Positions 1-7,811 of a stretch of DNA of 64,000 nucleotides are shown here, piece by piece; position 1 is the first letter of the stretch; every line of letters starts with the position of its first letter. This DNA comes from Neptuniibacter caesariensis (GTDB taxonomy: Bacteria > Pseudomonadota > Gammaproteobacteria > Pseudomonadales > Balneatricaceae). The position numbers and the translations under genes were made by a program. The stretch lies in contig NZ_CH724125.1 of assembly GCF_000153345.1 (NCBI RefSeq), forward strand, positions 1,218,607 through 1,282,606, read 5' to 3'. The notes beneath the pieces are model-generated. The model had not been told where the DNA came from and did not search any database. It saw nothing but the letters and a program-made list of their open reading frames with translations.

Positions 1-75
1 TGATTATTCAACTGTCGCAATTTAAAACCCCTCTAACTCATTGAAATTATTAAGTTTGCATATAAAACACACAAC

Positions 76-115
76 AGACTGTCTCTAAAAAGAGACAGTC
101 TTTGGCGTTTTTTAA
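76..115 (+). terminator. Terminator-like hairpin upstream of the EF-hand gene
   Basis: An 11-bp perfect stem (76-86 with 91-101) closes an AAAA loop and is followed by TTTGGCGTTTTTT. It could end a plus-strand transcript entering from the left edge. The same palindrome also fits a GlrR operator (separate entry), so its real role is open. Confidence 0.55.
80..97. promoter_or_regulatory. Candidate GlrR binding site, TGTC-N10-GACA
   Basis: TGTC at 80-83 and GACA at 94-97 are separated by exactly ten bases. This is the site form I recall for the response regulator GlrR upstream of sigma54 promoters in enterobacteria. It lies about 95-110 bp upstream of a sigma54-like promoter, a usual enhancer distance, and glrR itself is encoded at 2785. 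Only one copy was seen, and the sequence is also a terminator-like hairpin. Confidence 0.4.
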
Positions 116-191
116 CTGGTTATTTTTTCCAACGGTCTAAAGCAAACCATAAATAACAATAAGCATTTGATTTATAATACTTTTTTAAAAC

Positions 192-206
192 TGGCACAGT
201 CATTGA
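192..206 (+). promoter_or_regulatory. Sigma54-like -24/-12 promoter
   Basis: TGGCAC at 192-197 and TTGA at 203-206 have the exact spacing of the sigma54 consensus TGGCAC-N5-TTGC, with one mismatch (A for the last C). It precedes the EF-hand gene at 264 and would give a leader of roughly 45 bases. With the possible GlrR site upstream and a sigma54 activator encoded just downstream, regulation by GlrR is a reasonable inference. Confidence 0.4.
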
Positions 207-263
207 TATATACCTAGTGATTTTTCATTTCCCTTTTTTACGGTTACTCATTAGGAGAGACAG

Positions 264-605
264 ATGACTTTTAAAAACTTAACAATTGCATCCATCATTT
301 TGCTGGGTTCTTCTGCAGCAATTGCTGCTGATCAGGCTCCTCTAAAAGTTGAGCCTGCAGCACAGCCAGAGGTTCTAAAAAGCGAAGAGATCAAAACCCC
401 AAGCATCTTTGAAAAACTTGACCAGAACAAAGATGGCAAGGTTAGCGCCCAGGAAGCTCAGGTATCGCCAGCTCTGGTAAAAAGCTTCGACAAAATCGAT
501 AGCAACAAAGATGGCTTCCTAAGCCAGGATGAATTTTCTCAGCTTCAGGTTAAAGCAACCACGGCAACTACGTTCATTGCCCTGGCTACTGTACATAACT
601 ATTAA
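264..605 (+). CDS. Secreted EF-hand calcium-binding protein
   Basis: This 113-residue protein begins with a Sec signal peptide (residues 1-21, cleavage after AIA-A). It carries two EF-hand loops: DQNKDGKVSAQE near residue 53 and DSNKDGFLSQDE near residue 79. Both have acidic or polar residues at loop positions 1, 3, 5 and 12, so calcium binding is likely. An AGGAGAG ribosome-binding site precedes the ATG. The region between signal and first loop is Pro/Glu/Lys-rich, and the last 20 residues are hydrophobic and Thr/Ala-rich. It would act in the periplasm. The partner is unknown. It sits just ahead of the glr operon behind a sigma54-like promoter, which suggests membership of that regulon. Confidence 0.85.
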   Translation: MTFKNLTIASIILLGSSAAIAADQAPLKVEPAAQPEVLKSEEIKTPSIFEKLDQNKDGKVSAQEAQVSPALVKSFDKIDSNKDGFLSQDEFSQLQVKATTATTFIALATVHNY

Positions 606-894
606 GGGTTCACCTCTCTTGAAAAGGTGACTCACTGATTCCGAGACAGCCTCAGCAGGTCACTGATTCATGAAAGGTAACAGTTAATTCAGAGCATCCT
701 TGTCCACACTAGCCGCCCGCTCTGGCTTGACTTGGCCGGATACCAGGAAGGTATCCGGTCGCCTTACTTAAGGGTATTTTGCAATCCCTCAGCAGGACTG
801 AAAGATTGCAAAGTTTCCGCGACTAGATCGATAGTTTTGATGGAAGACCGCTTTAATGGATAATAGACATACAGATGTTTAAAAAGATTGTTTA
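606..894 (+). other. Leader region of glrK with strong hairpins, no ORF
   Basis: No coding frame is credible here. Two strong inverted repeats are visible: CCGGATACC/GGTATCCGG (736-744 with 750-758, 5-base loop) and TTTGCAATC/GATTGCAAA (778-786 with 804-812). A weaker stem lies at 610-630. None ends in a T-run. In enterobacteria the sRNA gene glmY sits at this location relative to glrK. I see no sequence similarity to glmY, so an sRNA here is only a positional hint. Confidence 0.3.
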
Positions 895-2304
895 ATGCCC
901 AGAAAAAATAGCCGCTTCTGGCGATTGAGTTCACTTAAACAGTTAGTGCTACTCTCATTCCTGGTTGTCGTAACCCCCTTCGGCATCCTTATCTTTTATG
1001 CTACTGATGCTCTGGTTGCTCAGTCGGCACAAGGGCGTGTGCTTGCAAAACAGGCATTAGAAGTAACCCGCAGAGGTCAACAGCTGGAACACCTGGCCGA
1101 AGATATCACCCGTTCAGCGCGACAATATCAGATCGTTCAGAAATCTGAAATTCAACAACGCCTCGATCAGTTCCTTAATGATTATCGTACCACTCTGGAC
1201 ATACATGGTTTTCTGCTCAGTGATGCTACGACTTTTAATGAGATCAAAAGACTACTCGAGCGAATCAGTCAATCTGAACCTGTTGAAAGTAATAGCCTGC
1301 TAAGCCTCACCCGAGAGATCAATAAACAGATCGATCGTATTCTGGACAACCGAATCCAGGCGTTAAATGAGACAGCACAAAAAACACAAACTCAACTCAG
1401 TACAATGGCACTGATTCTTCTCGCCTTTGAAGCCCTCTTGATCCTGTTTTTAAGCTTCACGATCATTCAGCCAGTTCGACGTATTGCTGACCGAATCCAA
1501 GCGCTGGGCACCGGTGAAGAGTACTTTGGCGCCAAGGTTGGCGGACCTGATGAGCTGGTGGAACTTGAACAGCAACTTGACTGGCTGACCGAGCGCCTGG
1601 CAGAAGTAGAAAATGAGAAACAACGTTTTCTGCGCCATATGTCTCATGAGCTAAAAACACCTCTGACAACCTTAAGAGAGGGCTCTGACCTTCTCGCAGA
1701 TCAGATTACCGGCCCTCTCAATAACAGCCAGATGGAAGTCGCTAACCTGCTGCAAAGTAATGCCAGGCAGCTGCAGACGCTCATTGAACAGCTGTTGGAT
1801 TATAGCCGTCTGAGTCAGCATGAGCCGGTTGCAATCCAACAGGTTCCTGTTCTGCCTGTTATTGTCGAGGCATGCGAACCCTACAAATTACTGCTGGAAC
1901 AAAAAGAGATCGACTTACAGATCCCTGGGGATGACTTCCAGTGGAAAACTGACCGGGCCATGCTGGTTAGGATTCTGGGTAATCTCATCTCTAATGCTGC
2001 GTTATATGGAAGCAAACAGGGTTACCTGGAAGTAAAAACATTCATTTATGAAGATGAATTCTGTATTGAAGTCATCAATGATGGACCCACCATCCCGGAT
2101 ACAGATATTCCACACCTGTTTGACCCATTCTACCAGGGCCAAAACCGTCGATTAGGTCCCGTCAAAGGCTCAGGTATTGGTTTGAGTATCGTTAAAGATG
2201 CGGCTGAATCAATAGGGGCACGTGTTGAGCTGATTCAGAACAGTGACAATCAGGTGGGTTTCAGAGTTAGCTTACCTAAAGAAGAGGACATTCACCTTGC
2301 GTAA
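895..2304 (+). CDS. glrK: Sensor histidine kinase GlrK (QseE)
   Basis: This 469-residue inner-membrane kinase has a transmembrane segment at about 14-38, a roughly 130-residue periplasmic domain, and a second segment at about 171-193. A HAMP linker follows, then a HisKA domain with the phospho-acceptor His251 in RHMSHELKTP. The HATPase domain has an N box (NLISNAALYG) and a glycine box (GSGIGLSI). It should autophosphorylate and pass phosphate to GlrR, encoded two genes downstream. Order and overlaps match the glrK-qseG-glrR operon. The ATG follows a weak ribosome-binding site. The name rests on operon context more than on sensor-domain identity. Confidence 0.85.
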   Translation: MPRKNSRFWRLSSLKQLVLLSFLVVVTPFGILIFYATDALVAQSAQGRVLAKQALEVTRRGQQLEHLAEDITRSARQYQIVQKSEIQQRLDQFLNDYRTTLDIHGFLLSDATTFNEIKRLLERISQSEPVESNSLLSLTREINKQIDRILDNRIQALNETAQKTQTQLSTMALILLAFEALLILFLSFTIIQPVRRIADRIQALGTGEEYFGAKVGGPDELVELEQQLDWLTERLAEVENEKQRFLRHMSHELKTPLTTLREGSDLLADQITGPLNNSQMEVANLLQSNARQLQTLIEQLLDYSRLSQHEPVAIQQVPVLPVIVEACEPYKLLLEQKEIDLQIPGDDFQWKTDRAMLVRILGNLISNAALYGSKQGYLEVKTFIYEDEFCIEVINDGPTIPDTDIPHLFDPFYQGQNRRLGPVKGSGIGLSIVKDAAESIGARVELIQNSDNQVGFRVSLPKEEDIHLA

Positions 2305-2788
2305 TACCGCGCTATTCAGCTTATGCTGCCTGTTCCTGCTATCAGGGTGCCAGCTTCAGGAACTTAAGCCCAATTTAAAGGCGAGTGAAGAAAAGCCAAC
2401 CTGCCGGATAACGCCCGCGCACCTTTATGATCTGCAAAACACTGAGCGACAGTTTCTCAGTAAACCTGATCAGCGTAGTCGCATTATGCTCAATGCGATT
2501 AAAAGTAAAGACAGTGCCCTGCTTGCGCTGCTCTTATCCACGCCACTCTCTTCCACTGAACAACTTCAGCAGGCCAAGCGACACTACGCAAAACTGGTGC
2601 TATTTCCTCATGAAAGCTGCCCCGGAGATCGCTACCTGGACGTTCGTAACCAATTCACTTCGACCCTGATGTGGATGAGAGCCGAACAAGATAACCTGTT
2701 GGAAGAAAACCAGGCTTTACAGGTAAAAATTGATGCATTAACTCAGATCGAGTCTGATCTGAATGAAGAACGTGAGGGTCAGCAATGA
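2297..2788 (+). CDS. qseG: Outer-membrane lipoprotein QseG-like
   Basis: I place the start at the TTG at 2297, eight bases after an AGAGGA site. This overlaps the end of glrK and puts a clean lipoprotein signal at the N-terminus. The 163-residue product has a hydrophobic segment ending in lipobox LLSG-C at about residues 15-19. An upstream ATG at 2243 would bury the signal 18 residues in. The mature part is helical and ends in a coiled-coil-like stretch rich in Glu, Leu and Gln. QseG in enterobacteria links this kinase to envelope signals and to RapZ. Sequence conservation is low, so the name comes mainly from synteny. Confidence 0.75.
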   Translation: MRNTALFSLCCLFLLSGCQLQELKPNLKASEEKPTCRITPAHLYDLQNTERQFLSKPDQRSRIMLNAIKSKDSALLALLLSTPLSSTEQLQQAKRHYAKLVLFPHESCPGDRYLDVRNQFTSTLMWMRAEQDNLLEENQALQVKIDALTQIESDLNEEREGQQ

Positions 2789-4104
2789 ACCCTGCGATTC
2801 TTCTTGTCGATGACGACAGCTCACTACTGAAACTTCTTTCTATGCGTCTGGAGGCCAGTGGGTATAAAGTCACCTGTGCCGATAGTGCTGAGCGAGCCTT
2901 AGAATTAATCAACGATCAGTTCGACCTGCTGATCACAGACCTGCGAATGGAAGGGATGGACGGGATGGCCCTGTTTAATCAGGTCCAGCGCCTATACCCG
3001 CAACTCCCTGTTGTCATCATCACCGCCCACGGATCCATACCTGAAGCGGTCACCGCAACACAGCAAGGTGTATTTGGTTTTCTAACCAAACCTATAGATC
3101 GCGACCAGCTTTTACAGACGATTAGTGCCGCACTAGCCAGTACAAGCCGTTCTCTGGGTAAATGGCGTGAGAATATTATCAGCCGCAGCTCTATCATGGA
3201 AAACCTGCTGGCAGAAGCTGAGCAAATTGCAGGGTCTGATGTCAGTGTATTAGTCACCGGGCCCAGCGGTAGTGGTAAAGAACTGATGGCAAATGCGATA
3301 CATAACGCCAGTCCTCGGCATAAAAAGCCCTTTGTCGCCATCAACTGCGGTGCACTACCTGAACAACTGCTGGAGTCTGAACTCTTTGGCCATACCAAAG
3401 GGGCCTTTACCGGCGCGGTTAATAAACATGAAGGATTATTTCAGGCAGCTAATGGAGGCACGCTGTTTCTTGATGAGATCGGTGATATGCCAATGCCACT
3501 TCAGGTGAAGTTGTTACGGGTATTACAGGAGAGACAGATCAGGCCTGTCGGTAGTACTGAAACCGTGCCTGTCGATGTGAGGATAATCTCTGCCACTCAC
3601 CGAAACCTAGAAGAAGCCATGCTTAACAATGACTTCCGGGAAGACCTGTTTTATCGACTTAACGTGGTCAACCTCCATCTCCCTCCATTATCAGAACGCC
3701 CCGAGGATATTCCGCCCCTTGCTCGGCACTTCGTAGATAAAGCGGCTCAACGCCATAACCCAAAGGTTAAAAACATCTCCAGCGCTGCCCTTCACGAGCT
3801 AGCGCAGTCGGCATGGCCTGGAAACGTCAGGCAGTTAGAAAATATTATTGAGAAAGTCACCGCACTTTCAACAACGCCGATTATCTCTGATAGCGCGGTA
3901 AAACGAGCACTGGCGAATCAGGAACAAGTGATTCCGAATTTTAATGAAGCCCGTGCGGAATTTGAGAAACGCTATCTGATTAAGGTGCTACAAATAACAG
4001 AGGGAAATGTTTCTCAAGCGGCTAAAATTGCGGGGAGAAACCGCACTGATTTCTACAAGCTGCTCAAGAAACATGAATTGGAAGCGGCAAACTTTAAAGG
4101 CTGA
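2785..4104 (+). CDS. glrR: Sigma54-dependent response regulator GlrR (QseF)
   Basis: This is a 439-residue NtrC-class regulator. The receiver domain (1-120) has the acidic pair in LVDDD and phospho-acceptor Asp52 in LLITDLRM. The AAA+ domain (about 135-365) shows Walker A GPSGSGKE, the sigma54-contacting GAFTGA loop, and Walker B in GGTLFLDEIGDM. The Fis-type helix-turn-helix at the C-terminus (about 405-435) includes GNVSQAAKIAGRNRTDFYKLL. The start overlaps the qseG stop as ATGA, so translation is coupled. All key residues are present, so it should be an active enhancer-binding activator of sigma54 promoters. Confidence 0.9.
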   Translation: MNPAILLVDDDSSLLKLLSMRLEASGYKVTCADSAERALELINDQFDLLITDLRMEGMDGMALFNQVQRLYPQLPVVIITAHGSIPEAVTATQQGVFGFLTKPIDRDQLLQTISAALASTSRSLGKWRENIISRSSIMENLLAEAEQIAGSDVSVLVTGPSGSGKELMANAIHNASPRHKKPFVAINCGALPEQLLESELFGHTKGAFTGAVNKHEGLFQAANGGTLFLDEIGDMPMPLQVKLLRVLQERQIRPVGSTETVPVDVRIISATHRNLEEAMLNNDFREDLFYRLNVVNLHLPPLSERPEDIPPLARHFVDKAAQRHNPKVKNISSAALHELAQSAWPGNVRQLENIIEKVTALSTTPIISDSAVKRALANQEQVIPNFNEARAEFEKRYLIKVLQITEGNVSQAAKIAGRNRTDFYKLLKKHELEAANFKG

Positions 4105-4106
4105 AT

Positions 4107-4901
4107 TTACTGATAATCGTCCGGTAACTGAATGCCCATTGCATTCGCTTCAACCTGAGCTAGCTTTTGAAAACGTTTACGTACTTCCGAGCCTTTAGGC
4201 TTGGTTAAATAAAACAACCATTTGCTAGCAACTTCGGGTTTCAGATTGTTTTCTTCGCCCCAGGACTGAATAAAAGTAAACAATGACGTATCACTTTTAT
4301 CAGGCAGTGCTACGGCAACAGGCATTGTAAGCTCTTCACCTGCACGTACCCGGCGACAGATAACATCATAGTTGTAACGAAAATCAGGAAATACATCGAC
4401 TTCATCTTCAGTGCGCAGTCGGAACCAGCCGGTCGCTTTGCCAGCAAAGTAAATAGCAGGATGGGTCCAGTTATGCTTAGAGGCATGCTCCGCATTCAGA
4501 CAGGCTTCCTCATAAGCGTGCTTAGCGATTGGCAGACCAAGATCACCGGTTAGATTACGCAGCACTTTAAGGAATTCAGAGATAGTCGGCATCCAGGCAC
4601 TGTGCTCTTTACAGTAGTCTATAGCTGCAACCAGCTCCTGCTCAGTGTACCCGCCCAGGCTTAGCGCCCATTCTCGCTTAGCGATCCTGATCTCATCCTG
4701 CGTCTCAAAGCAGCTTTTAAACTTATGACCGTATATCGCCATAAAACGAGCAAAGATCATGTTCACAAGTGTTTTAACTTCAACACTTAGCTCATTGCTA
4801 ACCGGCTCAGCCTGCTGATCACCAGTCGGTGTCTTTGATGTCCATGATTGCTGCGGTAACCCGTTGGCGTTTTTCGCGAGTATCTCTGCGGGGGTTTTCA
4901 T
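4107..4901 (-). CDS. Lambda-P-like replication protein (helicase loader candidate)
   Basis: This 264-residue protein resembles the replication protein P family (phage lambda P, a loader of DnaB helicase). Residues 45-120 contain the family-like core: a helix with MIFARFMAIYGHKF, then KREWALSLGGYT and CKEHSAWMPTISEFL. The ATG at 4901 follows an AGG and lies 83 bp inside the end of the DnaT-like gene, so the two are translationally coupled. It ends 2 bp from the converging glrR stop with no terminator visible. No prophage genes surround it, so it appears to be a resident chromosomal gene. With the DnaT-like gene it mirrors the dnaT-dnaC order of Escherichia coli. Family assignment is from memory of motifs, not a search. 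Confidence 0.65.
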   Translation of the reverse strand: MKTPAEILAKNANGLPQQSWTSKTPTGDQQAEPVSNELSVEVKTLVNMIFARFMAIYGHKFKSCFETQDEIRIAKREWALSLGGYTEQELVAAIDYCKEHSAWMPTISEFLKVLRNLTGDLGLPIAKHAYEEACLNAEHASKHNWTHPAIYFAGKATGWFRLRTEDEVDVFPDFRYNYDVICRRVRAGEELTMPVAVALPDKSDTSLFTFIQSWGEENNLKPEVASKWLFYLTKPKGSEVRKRFQKLAQVEANAMGIQLPDDYQ

Positions 4902-5793
4902 GGTTAAAACCTGCTTGCTGTTCGTTTGATAAGCGCTGCTGGCGCCCTTCCTGAGTTTGCTTCTTAACCCACTCTCTTTTCACCCAACCAAGGAACTTCT
5001 GATCCCAATTAGTTTCCTTACGGTCTTTATCTAACCAGTAAAGCACAAACTCATCCAAACAGGTCTGGGCAAACTGAGGGGAAATATTGTGTCTCGGTAA
5101 TAATGCATAAAAATTAGCTGATGGCTGCCAGCCTAATTCCATAGGGTGCAATTTCTTTCTTAACTTTTCCTGTTGGTCAAAACAGGCATGCAGTTCATCA
5201 GAACGTCCACTTCTTTGCTGCTGGGCTTTTCGAGCCCAGCCAATACTGCCACCAAAAGTCGGCGCAGGCCCTCGATCAACAGCGGTTGTCTGAATGGTAG
5301 GTATCGAAGACTGAGGCACAGCGGGCTGATTATGATCAGGGTAATACGGCGTATCCTGCATTTCCGGGTAAGCCGCATGCGAATAGTCAGGGGATGGCTG
5401 GTTAACCGGCGTTGGAGCCGTATTTTCCAGATGAATCTCTTCAACAACCGGGAGCCTACTCACAATTTCAATTTCAGGTTCTTCCACGAAGGCATCATCT
5501 GCATCCGCTTCAGCTTCAACAAACTGAATCTGAACACGCCCATCCGGAACAAAAGACGCTTCCAGATAGCCTGCCGCAACTAACTGACTCGTCAACTGTG
5601 CTAGCTGCTCTTCATCCCAGAAAGCACCAAGCGCCAACCACTGTTGATGAGAAAAAATCAGTTCAGAAGAGTGGTTCTGCAAACGCTGAAACTGCTGATG
5701 ATAGAGTGTTAAAAGTACAGCAGCCTCCACGCCTAGCTCTTTGGCTAAAGATGGGTAAAGCAAAATAGGCGTTTCTGGAAACTGATAACTCAT
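4819..5793 (-). CDS. DnaT-like primosomal protein
   Basis: This 324-residue protein has three parts. Residues 1-90 look like a compact helical or winged-helix domain. Residues 95-205 are a low-complexity Pro/Glu/Gln-rich linker. A DnaT-type DNA-binding domain lies at about 214-280 (begins HPMELGWQPS, ends WVKREWVKKQ). The tail ends in the acidic MDIKDTDW motif. It is nearly twice as long as enterobacterial DnaT because of the N-terminal domain and linker. A role in primosome assembly and replication restart is inferred. It overlaps the lambda-P-like gene by 83 bp. The 5' ribosome-binding site is weak. Confidence 0.7.
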   Translation of the reverse strand: MSYQFPETPILLYPSLAKELGVEAAVLLTLYHQQFQRLQNHSSELIFSHQQWLALGAFWDEEQLAQLTSQLVAAGYLEASFVPDGRVQIQFVEAEADADDAFVEEPEIEIVSRLPVVEEIHLENTAPTPVNQPSPDYSHAAYPEMQDTPYYPDHNQPAVPQSSIPTIQTTAVDRGPAPTFGGSIGWARKAQQQRSGRSDELHACFDQQEKLRKKLHPMELGWQPSANFYALLPRHNISPQFAQTCLDEFVLYWLDKDRKETNWDQKFLGWVKREWVKKQTQEGRQQRLSNEQQAGFNHENPRRDTREKRQRVTAAIMDIKDTDW

Positions 5794-5852
5794 TCAGGCA
5801 CTTCTGGTGATAGCTACTGCTCCACTGAATCATTACAGGGAGCCAGGGAAAT

Positions 5853-5881
5853 AAAAAAGCCGCAGTCTTTGCCGCGGCTTT
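5853..5881 (-). terminator. Rho-independent terminator after the CBS gene
   Basis: AAAGCCGC (5856-5863) pairs with GCGGCTTT (5874-5881). On the minus strand the stem is followed by TTTTTATTT. It lies just past the CBS-domain stop codon. Confidence 0.8.
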
Positions 5882-5898
5882 AATCTTAAATGATCAAC

Positions 5899-6306
5899 TT
5901 AACCGTCTTGGGCAAACTGCTCTACAGCACGTAAAACATCTCGACGGCTGATCTGCCCGATCAGTTTACCATCTTTTACCACCGGGAGACGACGGCGTTT
6001 ATTATTAATAAACTCTTCGGCAACTTTAATAATATCGGCATCGTGGTTGATGGTATACACCTCATCCGACATGTAAGTTCCTACACGACCACCCATCTCT
6101 TCCTCGTGGTAGGTCAGCGTCAATATTGCTTTAAGACAGTCAACTTCAGACATCAATCCGATGAGATTGCCATCCTTATCAACTACCGGCGCACCAGTAA
6201 TACGGTACTCAAGTAATTTATTAATCGCTTCAAACAGATCTGTTTCAGGGGTAAAAGTAATCAGGTCTTCACACATGTAGTCCTGAGCTTTAACGGATCG
6301 TAACAT
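5899..6306 (-). CDS. CBS-domain pair protein
   Basis: This small cytoplasmic protein (135 residues) consists only of two CBS repeats (about 8-66 and 75-130), with typical strands such as DLFEAINKLLEYRITGAPVVDKDGNLIG and RRLPVVKDGKLIGQISRRDVLRAV cores. Such pairs bind adenine nucleotides or similar ligands and sense energy state. The target is unknown here. The start is set at the ATG at 6306, seven bases after GGAGGA. The ATG six bases upstream abuts that site and is unlikely. It is a single-gene unit with its own terminator. Confidence 0.85.
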   Translation of the reverse strand: MLRSVKAQDYMCEDLITFTPETDLFEAINKLLEYRITGAPVVDKDGNLIGLMSEVDCLKAILTLTYHEEEMGGRVGTYMSDEVYTINHDADIIKVAEEFINNKRRRLPVVKDGKLIGQISRRDVLRAVEQFAQDG

Positions 6307-6428
6307 TCGCATTCCTCCACAGCTGATAAACGACTATCAGCATCCGTAGATAAAGCCGATCAGATAACCGGCTTCCCTTGATGCTTTTATGTTTACACCT
6401 ATCCGCTGATAACCGCAACTGACGAGGA

Positions 6429-7283
6429 TCAGTTAAATACGACAGTCTTGTTACCCTGGACCAAAATTTTATCTTCCAGGTGCCAGCGCAGTCCTCGAGA
6501 CAAAACATTTTTTTCAACATCGCGCCCTAAACGCACCATCTCTTCAGGCGCATCGCGGTGGCTTACACGGATAACGTCCTGATCAATAATAGGGCCCGCA
6601 TCCAGTTCTTCAGTCACGTAATGGCACGTAGCACCAATCAACTTCACACCACGCTCATGTGCCTGATGATAGGGTTTTGCCCCGGCAAATGAGGGTAGGA
6701 AACTATGATGAATATTGATAATCCGGTGAGCATATTCCTGACACACATCAGAAGGCAAAATCTGCATGTAGCGCGCCAGTACAACGGTATCCGCTTTATT
6801 CTCACGAATAAGGCGAGCCACTTCATCAAAGTGAGGCTGTTTATCTTCCTTATTCACCGGTACATGATGGTAAGGAATATTGTGCCACTCCACCATGCTA
6901 CGCAGATCATCATGATTAGAAATAACGCAAGGGATTTCACAATCCAGCTCGCCTTCATGATAGCGATAGAGCAGATCGGCAAGACAGTGCGATTCACGAC
7001 TTGCCATCAGAATAACCTTCTTCGGCACAGCTGAATCACTAATATTCCAATCCATATTGAAAGACTGAGCAATCGGTGAAAAGGCCGCTTTAAGCTCTTC
7101 CAGGGAGAATGGCAACGTCGCAGCATTAATCTCGACACGCATAAAGAACCAGCCAGTCGAGCTATCAGTGTGCTGATTGGCGTCAGAAATAGAGCCGCCA
7201 TGGCTGGAGATAAAATTACTCACCATTGCCACAATGCCCACACGGTCGGGACACGCCAGTACTAACCTGAATCTACGTTCCAT
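6429..7283 (-). CDS. purU: Formyltetrahydrofolate deformylase PurU
   Basis: This 284-residue enzyme hydrolyses 10-formyl-tetrahydrofolate to formate and tetrahydrofolate, feeding formate to PurT-type purine synthesis and balancing one-carbon pools. An N-terminal ACT domain (about 5-80) senses glycine/methionine status in the E. coli enzyme. The C-terminal formyltransferase domain contains ASRESHCLADLL, NIHHSFLPSF with the catalytic His, and ATCHYVTEELDAGPI with the catalytic Asp. Length matches the family. A GGAG lies ten bases before the ATG. There is no tight operon partner; the pterin dehydratase gene lies 100 bp upstream in the same orientation. Confidence 0.93.
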   Translation of the reverse strand: MERRFRLVLACPDRVGIVAMVSNFISSHGGSISDANQHTDSSTGWFFMRVEINAATLPFSLEELKAAFSPIAQSFNMDWNISDSAVPKKVILMASRESHCLADLLYRYHEGELDCEIPCVISNHDDLRSMVEWHNIPYHHVPVNKEDKQPHFDEVARLIRENKADTVVLARYMQILPSDVCQEYAHRIINIHHSFLPSFAGAKPYHQAHERGVKLIGATCHYVTEELDAGPIIDQDVIRVSHRDAPEEMVRLGRDVEKNVLSRGLRWHLEDKILVQGNKTVVFN

Positions 7284-7383
7284 TTAGCCAAAACTCCAAG
7301 CGCTGAAAATAATCGAGCGACTATTCTAGAGTAGATATTAGATAGATGGAATCTAACCTGTGATCTTTTGTCAGCCTGCGGAC

Positions 7384-7734
7384 CTATCCGTTATACAGCT
7401 GATCACTGGCTGCAGCACAACGAAAGTCATTCCTGTGCAACCCTCCAATGGCATGGGTATACCAAGTGAGTTTAACGCGCCCCCAGGAAGTCAGAATATC
7501 CGGGTGGTGATCGCGTTTTTCTGCCATCTCACCTACCTTATTAGTGAATGCCAAAGCCGTTAAAAAGTTGGAAAAAGCGTATTCCTTTTCCAGTCGATCA
7601 ATCCCCTCAGCCTTCTTCCATTGCCAGCCTGGAACTTCCACAAGGAGTGTTTCTATTTGTTGAGCCGTTAATCGAGGTGCATCTTTTCGGCAGGCTTCGC
7701 AAGTCTCTGTCGCCAAATCATGATCTATATTCAT
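7384..7734 (-). CDS. phhB: Pterin-4a-carbinolamine dehydratase
   Basis: This 116-residue protein carries the dehydratase signature EKRDHHPDI followed by THAIGGL, with the catalytic His pair. It recycles 4a-hydroxytetrahydrobiopterin after aromatic amino acid hydroxylation. No phenylalanine hydroxylase (phhA) is adjacent, so here it may instead support molybdopterin or another pterin use, as in other bacteria that carry the gene alone. AAGGTG precedes the ATG. The N-terminus has two Cys residues (CEACRK) not needed for catalysis. Confidence 0.9.
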   Translation of the reverse strand: MNIDHDLATETCEACRKDAPRLTAQQIETLLVEVPGWQWKKAEGIDRLEKEYAFSNFLTALAFTNKVGEMAEKRDHHPDILTSWGRVKLTWYTHAIGGLHRNDFRCAAASDQLYNG

Positions 7735-7811
7735 AAGTACACCTTAGTTGATCAAGAATAGTTTTACCTCCGCGATTTAGTTCATATACTGCTAGTAAGC
7801 GGAGAGAATAT

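Noticed and set aside
4107-5793. Prophage remnant
   Set aside because: Although the lambda-P-like protein suggests phage origin, neighbours are housekeeping genes and no other phage gene or att repeat is seen.
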